64,000 nucleotides of DNA, from contig CAZPYA010000014.1 of the NCBI GenBank assembly GCA_964590255.1, positions 1 through 64,000 of the forward strand, in the 5' to 3' direction. Positions 52,230 to 61,110 of this stretch are shown here, piece by piece. Made by a program: the position numbers and the translations under genes. This DNA comes from JAKIYB01 sp964590255. Its GTDB lineage: Bacteria > Armatimonadota > Hebobacteria > CAIYQO01. Within the stretch, counting starts at the first letter, position 1, and each line of letters begins with the position of its first letter. The notes beneath the pieces are model-generated. The model was not told the DNA's origin and did no database searches. It saw only the letters and a list, made by a program, of their open reading frames with translations.

Positions 52230-53687
52230 ATGCGCATCCTCTTCCTCGATCTCGACACCCTGCGGCCTGATCACCTGGGTTGCTACGGGTATCACCGCAA
52301 TACCTCGCCAAACCTGGATACCATCGCGCGCCAGGGGGTGCGCTTTGACCAGTATTATTGCTCGGACGCCCCCTGCCTGCCCTCGCGGGCGGCGCTGATG
52401 AGCGGGCGGTTCGGCATCCACACCGGCGTGGTGGGGCATGGCGGCACGGCGGCGGACATGCGGTTGGAAGGCGCGTCGCGCGGCTTCCGTGATCGCATGG
52501 ACCGCGAGAGCCTGCCGATGGTGCTGCGCCGTGCCGGGCTGCACACGGCGTCCATCTCCCCCTTCGCCGAGCGCCACAGCGCATGGTGGTTCAACGCCGG
52601 CTTCAACGAGACGCACAATACCGGCCACGGCGGCATGGAAAGCGCCGAGGAGGTGACGCCGACGGTGCTGCAGTGGATACAGCACAACGCCGCACGCGAC
52701 GACTGGTTCCTGCACGTGAACTACTGGGACCCGCACACGCCGTACCGCGCGCCCGCCGAGTTCGGCAATCCCTTCGCCGATGACCCGCTGCCCGCATGGC
52801 TCACCGCCGACGTGCTGGCAGAGCACCGGCAAATGGTTGGCCCGCACGGCGCGCGCGAAGTAAGCATGTATAATAACGTCCGCGACCCGCGTTACCCGCG
52901 GCACCTGGGCGAGGTCGCTGATATGGCCGACATGCGCCAGTTCATCGACGGGTACGACTGCGGCATTCGCTACATGGACGACCACATCGGCATGCTCTTC
53001 GAGGGGCTGGAGGATCAGGGCGCGCTGGATGACCTGTGCATCATCATCAGCGCCGACCACGGCGAGAACATGGGGGAATTGGGCATCTACGGCGAGCACG
53101 CCACCGCCGACGCCGTCACCTGCCGCATCCCGATGATCATTCGCTGGTCGGGAGCAAAGGCCGGACACGTCGACGGCGGGCTGCACTACAACCTGGACCT
53201 GGCCCCCACCCTCGCTGACCTGCTGGGCCAGCAACCGAAACCCGCCTGGGACGGCCGCAGCTACGCCGCCGCGCTGCAAGGCGCGGATTGCGGACGCGAG
53301 GAACTGATCCTCAGCCAGTGCGCTCACGTCTGCCAGCGCTCGGTGCGCTTCGGCCCGTGGCTCTACATGCGCACCTATCACGACGGCTACCACCTCTTCC
53401 CCAAGGAGATGCTCTACAACGTCATCGACGACCCGCACGAGCAGCACGACCTGGCCGACAGCCGCCCCGACCTCTGCCGCGAAGGCGCCCACCGCCTCCT
53501 CGGCTGGCACGACGACATGATGGTGGCACAGCAGGACGCCGTCGACCCGCTGTGGACTGTCATGCGTGAAGGCGGCCCCTTCCACACCCGCGGCGCGCTG
53601 AAGCAGTACTGCCAATACCTGGAGGAAACCGATCGCGGCTGGGCCGTGCCCGTGCTGAAAGAGAAGTATCCCGACGAATTTGAATAG
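52230..53687 (+). CDS. Sulfatase (type I) with canonical CLPSR motif
   Basis: 485 residues. The formylglycine site is Cys49 in DAPCLPSRAALMSGR. Metal ligands are in FLDLDTLRPDHLGCYG and IISADHGENMGELGIYGEH (about 271-289). HVNYWDPHTPYRAP (about 160) is in the substrate region. No signal peptide. AAGGAG precedes the ATG, 9 nt after the sialidase-fold gene. A different, CMPAR-bearing sulfatase is the first gene of the cluster, so two sulfate positions may be attacked in turn. Confidence 0.93.
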   Translation: MRILFLDLDTLRPDHLGCYGYHRNTSPNLDTIARQGVRFDQYYCSDAPCLPSRAALMSGRFGIHTGVVGHGGTAADMRLEGASRGFRDRMDRESLPMVLRRAGLHTASISPFAERHSAWWFNAGFNETHNTGHGGMESAEEVTPTVLQWIQHNAARDDWFLHVNYWDPHTPYRAPAEFGNPFADDPLPAWLTADVLAEHRQMVGPHGAREVSMYNNVRDPRYPRHLGEVADMADMRQFIDGYDCGIRYMDDHIGMLFEGLEDQGALDDLCIIISADHGENMGELGIYGEHATADAVTCRIPMIIRWSGAKAGHVDGGLHYNLDLAPTLADLLGQQPKPAWDGRSYAAALQGADCGREELILSQCAHVCQRSVRFGPWLYMRTYHDGYHLFPKEMLYNVIDDPHEQHDLADSRPDLCREGAHRLLGWHDDMMVAQQDAVDPLWTVMREGGPFHTRGALKQYCQYLEETDRGWAVPVLKEKYPDEFE

Positions 53688-53712
53688 GAAGCGATAACAG
53701 GACAGCCTACCA

Positions 53713-53918
53713 CCAGAACCCGTTCGTTGTGAGCCACGCAGCCGCAGCGGAGTGGCGTTCGATTACAAGATAACGAAATGCACTATCGGGCTCGTAGTGA
53801 GCCACGCAGCGACAGCGGAGTGGCATTCGATCAGACAATCGACCACCCACCCTATACGAAGACGCCACTCCGCTGACGCTACGTGGCTGACTACAAACGA
53901 GTTCTGGCGATCACTTGA
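53713..53918. repeat. Palindromic repeat cluster P1 left of the GH43-like gene
   Basis: Three copies of a unit with the core cagcggagtggcgttcgat: direct at 53713-53762, direct at 53789-53833 and inverted at about 53860-53918. The outer ends are of two kinds, ccagaacccgtt and gggctcgtagtgag. Cluster P2 after the gene has the same two end types. The cluster begins 25 nt after the sulfatase stop. Confidence 0.85.
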
Positions 53919-53954
53919 TCCGTATGACGACCATGTATCTCGCGGAGACGACTC

Positions 53955-54833
53955 ATGCACATCCACCGCCTCCCGAACAATCCGATCATCACCCCGCACA
54001 TGGACGACCGCATGGGCGCGAATATCAACGGCCCGTCGCTTATCCGCGTGCCGGCGTGGCTGCCGAACCCGCTGGGACGCTACTACCTGTACTTCGCGCA
54101 CCACCACGGGGAGTATATCCGCCTGGCCGTCGCCGACCGGCTAGAGGGGCCGTGGCGCACCTATGCGCCGGGGGTGCTGCCGGTGGAGGGCACGGGTTGG
54201 GCGCATCATATCGCCTCGCCCGACGTGCATATTGACGAGGAACAGCGGGAAATCCGCATATACGTGCACCGGCCGGTGGCAGACATCGAGCCGGACCCCT
54301 TCAACGGCACCCAGCGCTCGTTCGTCGCGCGCTCGGCCGATGGGTTGAACTTTACGCTCTCGCCCGAGGTGCTCGGCGCGCCCTACTTCCGCCTCTTTCA
54401 GTGGCAGGGGTACTGGTATGCGCTGGGCATGCCGGGGATTGTCTACCGCTCGCACGACGGCCTGACGGGCTTTGACACTGGCCCCACCCTCTTCACGCAG
54501 GATATGCGCCACAGCGCGCTGCAGGTGGACGGCGACCGGCTCACCGTCTATTTCACCAATGCCCACGACTGCCCCGAGCGTATCCTCCGTGCCACCATCG
54601 ACCTCACCCCGGACTGGATGGCCTGGCGCGCAACCGACCCCGAGGTGGTGCTGGAACCGAAAACCGACTGGGAAGGCGCCGACCTGCCGCTGGAACCATC
54701 CCGGCGCGGCTGGGCGCCGGAGCCCGTCCGCCAACTGCGCGACCCCGCCATCTACCGCGAAGACGGCCGCACCTACCTGCTGTATTCCGTCGCCGGCGAA
54801 TCCGGCATCGCCATCGCTGAGGTGAGGGAGTGA
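53955..54833 (+). CDS. GH43-like five-bladed beta-propeller glycosidase
   Basis: 292 residues with the look of GH43/62/32/68-fold enzymes: NINGPSLIRVPAW near 23-35, YYLYFAHHHGEYIRLAVADRLEGPW (two short runs around 43-67), HHIASPDVHID with a possible catalytic Asp (about 84-94), and QLRDPAIYREDGRTYLLYSVAGE at the end, the fold's closing blade. The exact family is uncertain. No signal peptide. It follows the sulfatase cluster but is separated by, and flanked on both sides by, the P1/P2 palindromic repeats, which may mean the gene arrived with them. CGGAGA lies before the ATG. Confidence 0.68.
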   Translation: MHIHRLPNNPIITPHMDDRMGANINGPSLIRVPAWLPNPLGRYYLYFAHHHGEYIRLAVADRLEGPWRTYAPGVLPVEGTGWAHHIASPDVHIDEEQREIRIYVHRPVADIEPDPFNGTQRSFVARSADGLNFTLSPEVLGAPYFRLFQWQGYWYALGMPGIVYRSHDGLTGFDTGPTLFTQDMRHSALQVDGDRLTVYFTNAHDCPERILRATIDLTPDWMAWRATDPEVVLEPKTDWEGADLPLEPSRRGWAPEPVRQLRDPAIYREDGRTYLLYSVAGESGIAIAEVRE

Positions 54834-54878
54834 ACGCGTAAGCAGTAATCAGTGAGGGATGATTCGAGAGCAGCGTAG

Positions 54879-55097
54879 AAAAATGGTGACAGTTACAGGA
54901 TAGCCTGCCATGAGAACTCGTTTGTAGTCAGGGACGTAGCACAGCGGAGTGGCGTTCAACGCAGGAGATGTTACCGATTGCTTAATCGAACGGCACTCCG
55001 TTTCACTGCGTGCCTGACTACAAACGGGTTCTGGTGGTCACCTGATCGGTAACCGGACGCCACTCCGCTGTGCTGCGTGGCTCACTACGAGCCCGAC
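54879..55097. repeat. Palindromic repeat cluster P2 right of the GH43-like gene
   Basis: A half copy of the aaaaatggtgacag element (54879-54896) abuts a direct P unit (about 54907-54950), an inverted unit (about 54988-55040) and a second inverted unit (about 55054-55097) ending in gtagtgagccacgcagc (reverse strand). The last unit overlaps the 3' end and stop of the next minus-strand gene. Confidence 0.85.
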
Positions 55098-55402
55098 AGA
55101 TCGCTCCCCTTGCGCATGTATACCCGCCATTCCTCAATGCTGGAGAAACGGCGCATGTCCGGGGTATCACCGGACACGCCCCAGCGAAGGCGCACCGCCG
55201 CCAACGGATACGTCGGATCATTTACCGCGACAAGGACATCGTCAGGATCGTTGCGGAAGGCCAGCGCCATGATGCGCCGGCCGTGCAGCAGATGCCCGGG
55301 GCCGATTTCCTTGCGCAACTCCTTTTCCAATGCCTGGGCGTGCTTGCCGGCGGGGTGCCAGGGAGGCAGCAGGTTCTCCGCGGCAAACGGATCTGTGACC
55401 AT
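55085..55402 (-). CDS. Small conserved protein of unknown function
   Basis: 105 residues from the ATG at 55402; a GTG four codons earlier is possible. Recognisable segments are LEKELRKEIGPGHLLHGRRI, VLVAVNDPTYPLAAVRLRWG and FSSIEEWRVYMRKG. Small proteins of this kind, with a GHxLxGR segment and a Trp-rich end, recur in environmental bacteria, but I know no function. It lies 18 nt behind the secreted beta-sandwich gene on the same strand. Its last codons are inside a P2 repeat unit, so the C-terminal SDLSGS may be repeat-derived. Confidence 0.6.
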   Translation of the reverse strand: MVTDPFAAENLLPPWHPAGKHAQALEKELRKEIGPGHLLHGRRIMALAFRNDPDDVLVAVNDPTYPLAAVRLRWGVSGDTPDMRRFSSIEEWRVYMRKGSDLSGS

Positions 55403-55420
55403 ATGACTACCCACGTGGAA

Positions 55421-57562
55421 CTACTTCCATATCGGCACAATCTCCACGTCGTCCACCCATACCGTGCCTTTGCCCTTCGGGTCGATGCGCAGGTAGAAAT
55501 AGTGCGCGTGGCGTGGCAAAGATGTCTCGAAACTGACGTATGTCCAGTCGGTCGCGCCGGCGAGGTTGATGGCGCCCATCGTCTCCTTGATCTCGCGCGG
55601 CTTCTGGTAAACGGGAAAATCGGTGCTGATACTGATGGTGCCGGCGAAGTCCTGGCTCTTCACCCACGCGCCGATGCGATACTTCGGCGCCAGATACGGC
55701 CCGGTGCGATAGGACGGCCCCAGGCGGGCATTGGGCACGTCGCCATACATGCCGCGGTTGCGCATCTCCTCGCCGCGGATGCGCATGCTGGTGCTGTCAC
55801 CCCGGCCGACCGTGCGGTCGATGGCATACGTGCCGAACCAGCGCACCAGCGAATCGCCGCTGGCCGCCGGCACGATGGTGTCAAAGCGGTTCACCGGCTC
55901 CGCGTGGGCGAAGTTGCGCGTCTCCAGCGGGTTGTACTGAGCCTCCACCAGGATGCCGCGCTGGATGGCCTTCTCCATCTCGGCGGGCGTCCAGGCATAC
56001 CACTTCGCGTGCCCGGTGAAGACGTCGCCCGCCTTCACCCGCGGTACCGTGGCATTCGGGTAGGCCACAGTCGGGGTGAAGTGCAGGTCCAGCCCCCAGT
56101 GACAGTAATCGCCGTAGAAATCGTGCGCGTTATCTTCCGGGAACTCGATGGCCACCGCCCAGCGGTCGATGCGGTGCGCCCACACGCCACCCTTTTTCAC
56201 CACCAACTTGTCCCAGGTGCTGCCGAGGTTCTTGTGCTCATGGTTCGCCGGGAAGGCACCCAGCTTGCCGTCGGGACGGGTGAAGACGGCATAGTTCTCG
56301 GTGGCGCGGCACATCGGCATCTTCCCGGTGGCCGGCGCCACGGACTGGTAGAACAGCGGATCGACCAGATTCGCGCTCCATTTGGCGAGCACGTCGTCGG
56401 TGTTGATCGTCAGCGTCACCCGCTGGTCCCAGATATAGCCGCGTGCCGGGTCGTAGGTCAGCGTCCAGTCGGCGACGTCGGTAAAGCCATTCTTCCCGCT
56501 GCGGTCCTCCAGCGTCACGGTGAAGGCCAGCGTGTCGCCGTCCGCCTTCACCACCAGCGGCCCGCCCTTCTGCTTGCCGGCGATGTCGTTCCAGCAGGCG
56601 GCCACGTGGGTGAGGCACATCGGCATGAGGCCCGGCACGAATTTCATCTCCGCGAGGTCGCCGCCCTCGCCGCCGTCGGTGGCGTTATACCAGGCGATGG
56701 GCTCGTCGCCGTCGAAGATATACTGCCGCCCCACCCACGGGCGCACGTGGAAATTGGGTTTATGCGCCGGCACGGGGGTGTTGTTCGACGCGGCGGCGGT
56801 CACCTGCAGGCCGCTGAAGGCTACCTGGCTCTCGCGCACGCCCAGGCCCACGCGCCCGCTGGTCAGCGGCTCGATGGGATCGGCGTAGCGTAGCACCTCT
56901 GTGCCGTCCACGCTGACGGTAATCCACGCCCCACTGGCCGTCACTTCGAGCGAATAATCGGTGTCCTGCTTGAACTCGAACGGCTTCACGCACACTACGC
57001 CGCCATGCGTCTTCCACAGCTCCACATGGCCATACCCGGTGGACAGGCGCACCATGTAGTAGTCATCCGGCCCCTGGTAGCGCACGATGATGCCGGCGTC
57101 GCTGCCCACCGCCTCGCGACCCCACTGGTAGTTGAAAAACACCTCGCCGGGGCGCGGACCGGCCAGTGGCGCCGGAGAGAGCACGCGCACGGTAGTCGAC
57201 ACGGTGTAATCAGTCCACTGCGGGCTGCCGCCCACCACCAGCCGCCACAACGGCACGTAGCGCACATTGAAATATGTCCAGGAATCGTCCACATGGTCGT
57301 CCGGCCTGGCCTCGGGCAGCGCCGCTTTGCGCGGGCTGGCGCCGGTAAACAGCGCCTTCGACGCCTTCCAGTCGACGCCCGCCAGCTTATTCACCGAAAA
57401 CGCGACCTTCTCCGAGGCGCTGCCCATCTCCCGTCCGGTGCCCGGCTCCAGCGGCACAAAATGGCGGACGAAATCGTATCCGTTGCGGCAGCGGATGAGG
57501 GGTTCGGCGCCGGCCAGCGACGCCAGCAGCAGCAGACAGAGCACAGACAACAATGCGCGCAT
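55421..57562 (-). CDS. Secreted multi-domain beta-sandwich protein (paralogue of 6167-8098)
   Basis: 713 residues with a signal peptide (MRALLSVLCLLLLASLAGA). The jellyroll domain (about 90-255) has GIIVRYQGPDDYYMVRLS and ITVSVDGTEVLRYADPIEP. The middle domain opens VPAHKPNFHVRPW and YIFDGDEPIAWYNATDG. A C-terminal CBM-like domain ends KGTVWVDDVEIVPIWK. Domain order matches the protein at 6167-8098. The extra length lies in the N-terminal and middle parts. AGGAGC precedes the ATG. Probably binds or cleaves a glycan outside the cytoplasm; catalytic residues not assigned. Confidence 0.78.
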   Translation of the reverse strand: MRALLSVLCLLLLASLAGAEPLIRCRNGYDFVRHFVPLEPGTGREMGSASEKVAFSVNKLAGVDWKASKALFTGASPRKAALPEARPDDHVDDSWTYFNVRYVPLWRLVVGGSPQWTDYTVSTTVRVLSPAPLAGPRPGEVFFNYQWGREAVGSDAGIIVRYQGPDDYYMVRLSTGYGHVELWKTHGGVVCVKPFEFKQDTDYSLEVTASGAWITVSVDGTEVLRYADPIEPLTSGRVGLGVRESQVAFSGLQVTAAASNNTPVPAHKPNFHVRPWVGRQYIFDGDEPIAWYNATDGGEGGDLAEMKFVPGLMPMCLTHVAACWNDIAGKQKGGPLVVKADGDTLAFTVTLEDRSGKNGFTDVADWTLTYDPARGYIWDQRVTLTINTDDVLAKWSANLVDPLFYQSVAPATGKMPMCRATENYAVFTRPDGKLGAFPANHEHKNLGSTWDKLVVKKGGVWAHRIDRWAVAIEFPEDNAHDFYGDYCHWGLDLHFTPTVAYPNATVPRVKAGDVFTGHAKWYAWTPAEMEKAIQRGILVEAQYNPLETRNFAHAEPVNRFDTIVPAASGDSLVRWFGTYAIDRTVGRGDSTSMRIRGEEMRNRGMYGDVPNARLGPSYRTGPYLAPKYRIGAWVKSQDFAGTISISTDFPVYQKPREIKETMGAINLAGATDWTYVSFETSLPRHAHYFYLRIDPKGKGTVWVDDVEIVPIWK

Positions 57563-57625
57563 GGGATGCTCCTATTGCAAAAGGGTGTTACATTGGTAAG
57601 ACACCGGTAGCAGGGGAATGTTTTC

Positions 57626-57766
57626 AGAGATACGGGCGAGCGAGCGTCCCCGCGAGTTGACTCCAGGTGGAAGTCTTATCCGTCGTGACCACTTTATAGT
57701 CGAACACGACACACCAAACATCCACCCGGAGTCAACTCGCGGGGACACTCGCCCGCCCGTATCTCT
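57626..57766. repeat. Long palindromic element, 39-nt arms
   Basis: Arms at 57626-57664 and 57728-57766 match as reverse complements at 37 of 39 positions, around a 63-nt centre with its own short gtcgtg/cacgac pairing. It ends 10 nt from the stop of the minus-strand FAD oxidoreductase gene. No T-tract and no coding sequence. Confidence 0.92.
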
Positions 57767-57776
57767 CTTCATTGGC

Positions 57777-59078
57777 TTACTTTACTTCAACCGCCACCTC
57801 CGGCACCACCGCCCCGTGCGCCCGCAGCAGCGCATGCAGGTCGGCCATCGGCACGGCTTCCACGTCCACGCCCATTTGCGCGGCGAGGGCGGCGAGGGCG
57901 CCGGCGGCCTGGCCCATCGCCATGCACGGCGCTTCCACGCGCAGCGCGGAGTGGGCTTCGCGGTCGCTGGCCAGGCAGCGGCCGGCGACGACGAGCCCTT
58001 CACTGTCCGCCGGCAGCAGCGCCCGGCGCGGGATGGTCGGCACGATATCTTTCTGCAGCGGGCGGTAGTTGGTGCCCGCGCCGTCGTTCAGGTGCTCGTC
58101 GATGGGGTAGAAGGCGTAGCAGACGGCGTCGTCATATACGACACCGGCCTCGTATTCGTCGACGGTGATCGTGTGCTTGCCCTTGATGGTGACCGTCTCG
58201 CGGATGCCTGTCTCCGTGCATACCGACTCGATGACAAAGCCGTCCAGGCCCGGCTGCTTGCGGAAGAAGCGGTAGGCGCGCAGCGCCGCCCGGCGCCCTT
58301 CCACCTCGACCACCGACCGGCCTTCGCTTGTTTCAGCCCGTGGCGCGCGCAGGTGGTTGCTGTTGCGCCCATGCCCCCCGAGGAAACCTTTCGGGCCGGT
58401 ATTCCACCAGGAGATGTCCGTGGTGACCAAATCGCCGGCGGCGATGGCCTGCTCGGCGGCGGCGGCCAGCGCTTCGTAATCCAGCGCCGCGGGATCATAC
58501 CCCGCGCACTGCATCGACAACGTGGCCGGCTGCACGATCTCCGGTCGCACGACGTCGAACCCCGCCAGCGTCACCACGTTCGCGTCGCCGGTGGCGTCGA
58601 TGAGCACCGCCGCGGATGTCTGCTGCAGCCCGGTCTTCGTGCAGATAGTCACCTGCCAGCGGCCGTCAACGCGGGTCACGGCAGCGGGCATGGCGTGGAA
58701 GAGCAACTCGCATCCCGCGTCGAGCACTGCCTCATCGCACAGCGCGGCAAAGATCAGCTTATCGACGACCAGATGCCGCGGCGTGGGGGTGTCGATGGTG
58801 AATTCCGGCGTTGGCACCGGCTGCCCGGCTTCCTCGAAGCACCGGCGAACCAGCTCCCAGCCGATGCCGCCGATGACCTGCCGCCCCCAGGCGAAGAAAT
58901 GCGCCGGCGCATTGATGCCGCCGATGGTCACCGTGCCGCCCAGCATGCCGGCCTTCTCCACGAGCAGCGTGCGCGCCCCCGCCCGCCCCGCCTGCACCGC
59001 GGCGATCACCCCCGCCGTGCCGCCGCCTACTACGATGACATCATACGATTCCCGCATCTTCCCCACGCTTTCTGCCAT
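57777..59078 (-). CDS. FAD-dependent oxidoreductase (FAD-binding, PF12831-like)
   Basis: 433 residues. The FAD motif is VIVVGGGTAGVIAAVQAGRAGA near the N-terminus, followed by LLVEKAGMLGGTVTIGG, a family hallmark. The middle has AAVLIDATGDANVVTLAG, and the C-terminus LLPADSEGLVVAGRCLASDRE and APCMAMGQAAGALAALAA close the FAD site. Such proteins are common beside polysaccharide genes in Planctomycetes-like bacteria; their substrates are mostly unknown. Two starts are possible (59078 and seven codons later). Confidence 0.88.
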   Translation of the reverse strand: MAESVGKMRESYDVIVVGGGTAGVIAAVQAGRAGARTLLVEKAGMLGGTVTIGGINAPAHFFAWGRQVIGGIGWELVRRCFEEAGQPVPTPEFTIDTPTPRHLVVDKLIFAALCDEAVLDAGCELLFHAMPAAVTRVDGRWQVTICTKTGLQQTSAAVLIDATGDANVVTLAGFDVVRPEIVQPATLSMQCAGYDPAALDYEALAAAAEQAIAAGDLVTTDISWWNTGPKGFLGGHGRNSNHLRAPRAETSEGRSVVEVEGRRAALRAYRFFRKQPGLDGFVIESVCTETGIRETVTIKGKHTITVDEYEAGVVYDDAVCYAFYPIDEHLNDGAGTNYRPLQKDIVPTIPRRALLPADSEGLVVAGRCLASDREAHSALRVEAPCMAMGQAAGALAALAAQMGVDVEAVPMADLHALLRAHGAVVPEVAVEVK

Positions 59079-59132
59079 AACGATATTTTCTCAGTTTCGC
59101 GCCGATACAGTTGTCTCCTGCCATGTCGACCG

Positions 59133-59161
59133 TTATTCATCTCGCCAACCTGTGTTATGAT
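59133..59161 (+). promoter_or_regulatory. Promoter candidate for the beta-propeller gene
   Basis: TGTTATGAT (59153-59161) resembles an extended -10; a weak ttattc stands 17 nt upstream of the hexamer. The start codon follows 29 nt later. Confidence 0.35.
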
Positions 59162-59189
59162 AGCCCAACTACTATTAATGGAGGCAACC

Positions 59190-61031
59190 ATGCAATCCGT
59201 CGCCGTCCGCGAGATCGGCATACCCGTGCGTTCCGCCACTAATGTGATCCTCATGGCTGGAGAGGACGCCGGCGGCGCGCCGTGCCTTTATGCCACCATG
59301 GGGCAGATGGCCGCGCCGTTTTTCGTGCTGCGCATCGACCCGCATACCGGGGCGTGCGAAAGATTCCTGGGTGAGCACGAGGGCGACGACGAGGCGGTGT
59401 GGGCCTGTTGGAGCGAGCGCTGGCACTGCCTCTTCGCCGGCGTGTGGAAGCACGGGCATCTCTATCGCTTTGACCCCCGCGTCGGCCGGCTGGAGTGCCT
59501 GGGGCGCATCAACGCCAGCGACGACGAGGCCGCCTGCTTCCCCTGCCGCATCGCCGAGCACCCGGACGGCACCCTCTTCATCGGCAGCTTCGGCAAGTGC
59601 GACTTGACCCGCTACGACCCCGCCACCGGCGTCTTCACCAACTACGGCCGCATGGACGATACGGACATGTATTTCTACCCGCAGTGCGGCGCCGACGGCA
59701 CCGTGGCGGGCGTGGTGCGCATGACTCGCCCGCATGTGGTGGCGCTGGACCCGGCCACCGGCGAGTATCGCACGGTCGGACCAGTGGCCGACGTGCAGAG
59801 CGGCGAGGGTAAAGTGGAGTTGATTACCGGGGTGGACGGACTGCTCTACATCACCAGCCACGCCGGCGATTTCCGCGTGCAGGGGCTGGAGGCGATCCCG
59901 GTGGAGACGGCGCCGGCGCCGATGCCCAAACCTACGCTGCCCGGCGGGGCGACCTTCCGCTTCGCCGACGCGGACCGCTTCGCCTACCACGAGTTGGAAA
60001 TCACCGAGGCGGACGGTTCGGTGCGCGTGCTGCCCGTCGACTGGCAGGGTGAGGGCACCGCGCTCTTCCTCGCCCACGCCGGCCCCGATGGCCTGGTCTA
60101 CGGCTCCAGCATCCTGCCGGAGCACCTCTTCGTGCATGACCCGGCCACCGGCCGACTGGAAGACCTGGGCGCCTGCAGCCTTTCCGGCGGCGAGGCGTAT
60201 TCGATGGGTAACCTGGACGGCAAGCTATACATCGCCAGCTATCCACAAGCGCGGCTGTCGGTTTACGACCCTTCGCGCCCCTACCGCTTCGGCACCGACG
60301 CGGACGCCAACCCGCGCGACCTGGGCCGCATGGACGACGTCGCTTATCGCCCGCGGGCCATGGTCTGCGGCCCCGCCGGCAAGGTGTGGGTGGCCTCCAT
60401 CCCCGACTACGGCATGTGGGGCGGCACGCTGGCGTGGTACGACCCGAAAACGGAGACCTTCGGCAGCCACCGCCACGTCTTCACGGACAGCAGCGGATAC
60501 TCCCTCGCCTGGCTGGAGGAGGACGATCTGCTGCTCGCGGGCTTCTCCGTCGCCGCCGGCAGCGGCGCTCAGCCCCGTGCCACCAGGGCGGGCTTTGCGC
60601 TGTGGGACCCCCACCGCGACGCCGCCGTCTGGACCGGCGATATGGGCCTGCCCATCACCAGCGTGGAAGACCTGTGCGCCGTGGGCGACGGCCGCGCCTA
60701 CGCCGTGCTCCTCCTCGCCGAGGACGACCCCAAGCCCACCCTCGCCTACCTTGACTACCGCGCGAAGACCGTCCTCGCCACCGGTCGCATCGAAGGCCCC
60801 GACTTCGGCACCCTCTTCTGGGGCTGCCGCACGCTTTTCCGCCATCGGAACCACGTCTACGGCGCCACCTGGCGCGGTCTCTACCGCGCCCGCGTCGGCG
60901 CCGCCGACGTGGAAGCCGTCTGGATCGCGGAACAGGCTGAAGCCCCCTGCGGCGGCGGCGCCGTCATCGGCGACACCTGGTACGTGCCGTGTAAACACCG
61001 GCTGTGTGCGCTGGAATTACCGACGGATTAG
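59190..61031 (+). CDS. Beta-propeller protein of unknown function
   Basis: 613 residues. Repeated blade motifs of the type 'DPxTGxxxxLG' occur: RIDPHTGACERFLG, RFDPRVGRLECLGRI, RYDPATGVFTNYGRM, ALDPATGEYRTVGPV, VHDPATGRLEDLGAC, WYDPKTETFGSHRHV. About six to eight blades are suggested, like SMP-30/NHL/virginiamycin-lyase-type propellers. Between blades run LDGKLYIASYPQARLSVYDP and GKVWVASIPDYGMWGG. No signal peptide, so it may be cytoplasmic. The ATG at 59190 has GGAGGCAACC upstream; the long open frame before it lies antisense to the FAD oxidoreductase gene and is not used. Confidence 0.75.
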   Translation: MQSVAVREIGIPVRSATNVILMAGEDAGGAPCLYATMGQMAAPFFVLRIDPHTGACERFLGEHEGDDEAVWACWSERWHCLFAGVWKHGHLYRFDPRVGRLECLGRINASDDEAACFPCRIAEHPDGTLFIGSFGKCDLTRYDPATGVFTNYGRMDDTDMYFYPQCGADGTVAGVVRMTRPHVVALDPATGEYRTVGPVADVQSGEGKVELITGVDGLLYITSHAGDFRVQGLEAIPVETAPAPMPKPTLPGGATFRFADADRFAYHELEITEADGSVRVLPVDWQGEGTALFLAHAGPDGLVYGSSILPEHLFVHDPATGRLEDLGACSLSGGEAYSMGNLDGKLYIASYPQARLSVYDPSRPYRFGTDADANPRDLGRMDDVAYRPRAMVCGPAGKVWVASIPDYGMWGGTLAWYDPKTETFGSHRHVFTDSSGYSLAWLEEDDLLLAGFSVAAGSGAQPRATRAGFALWDPHRDAAVWTGDMGLPITSVEDLCAVGDGRAYAVLLLAEDDPKPTLAYLDYRAKTVLATGRIEGPDFGTLFWGCRTLFRHRNHVYGATWRGLYRARVGAADVEAVWIAEQAEAPCGGGAVIGDTWYVPCKHRLCALELPTD

Positions 61032-61110
61032 TTAGCGACTATAGCACTGTATGGAAGCCGACCTCAGTCGCGCCCCGAGAGTAATAGATAGAATCAGGCC
61101 GTATGTCTGG

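Noticed and set aside
57618..59189. Upstream in-frame extension of the beta-propeller gene by 524 codons
   Set aside because: It runs antisense to the FAD oxidoreductase and through the palindrome; the ATG at 59190 has GGAGG at the right distance and starts the recognisable fold.
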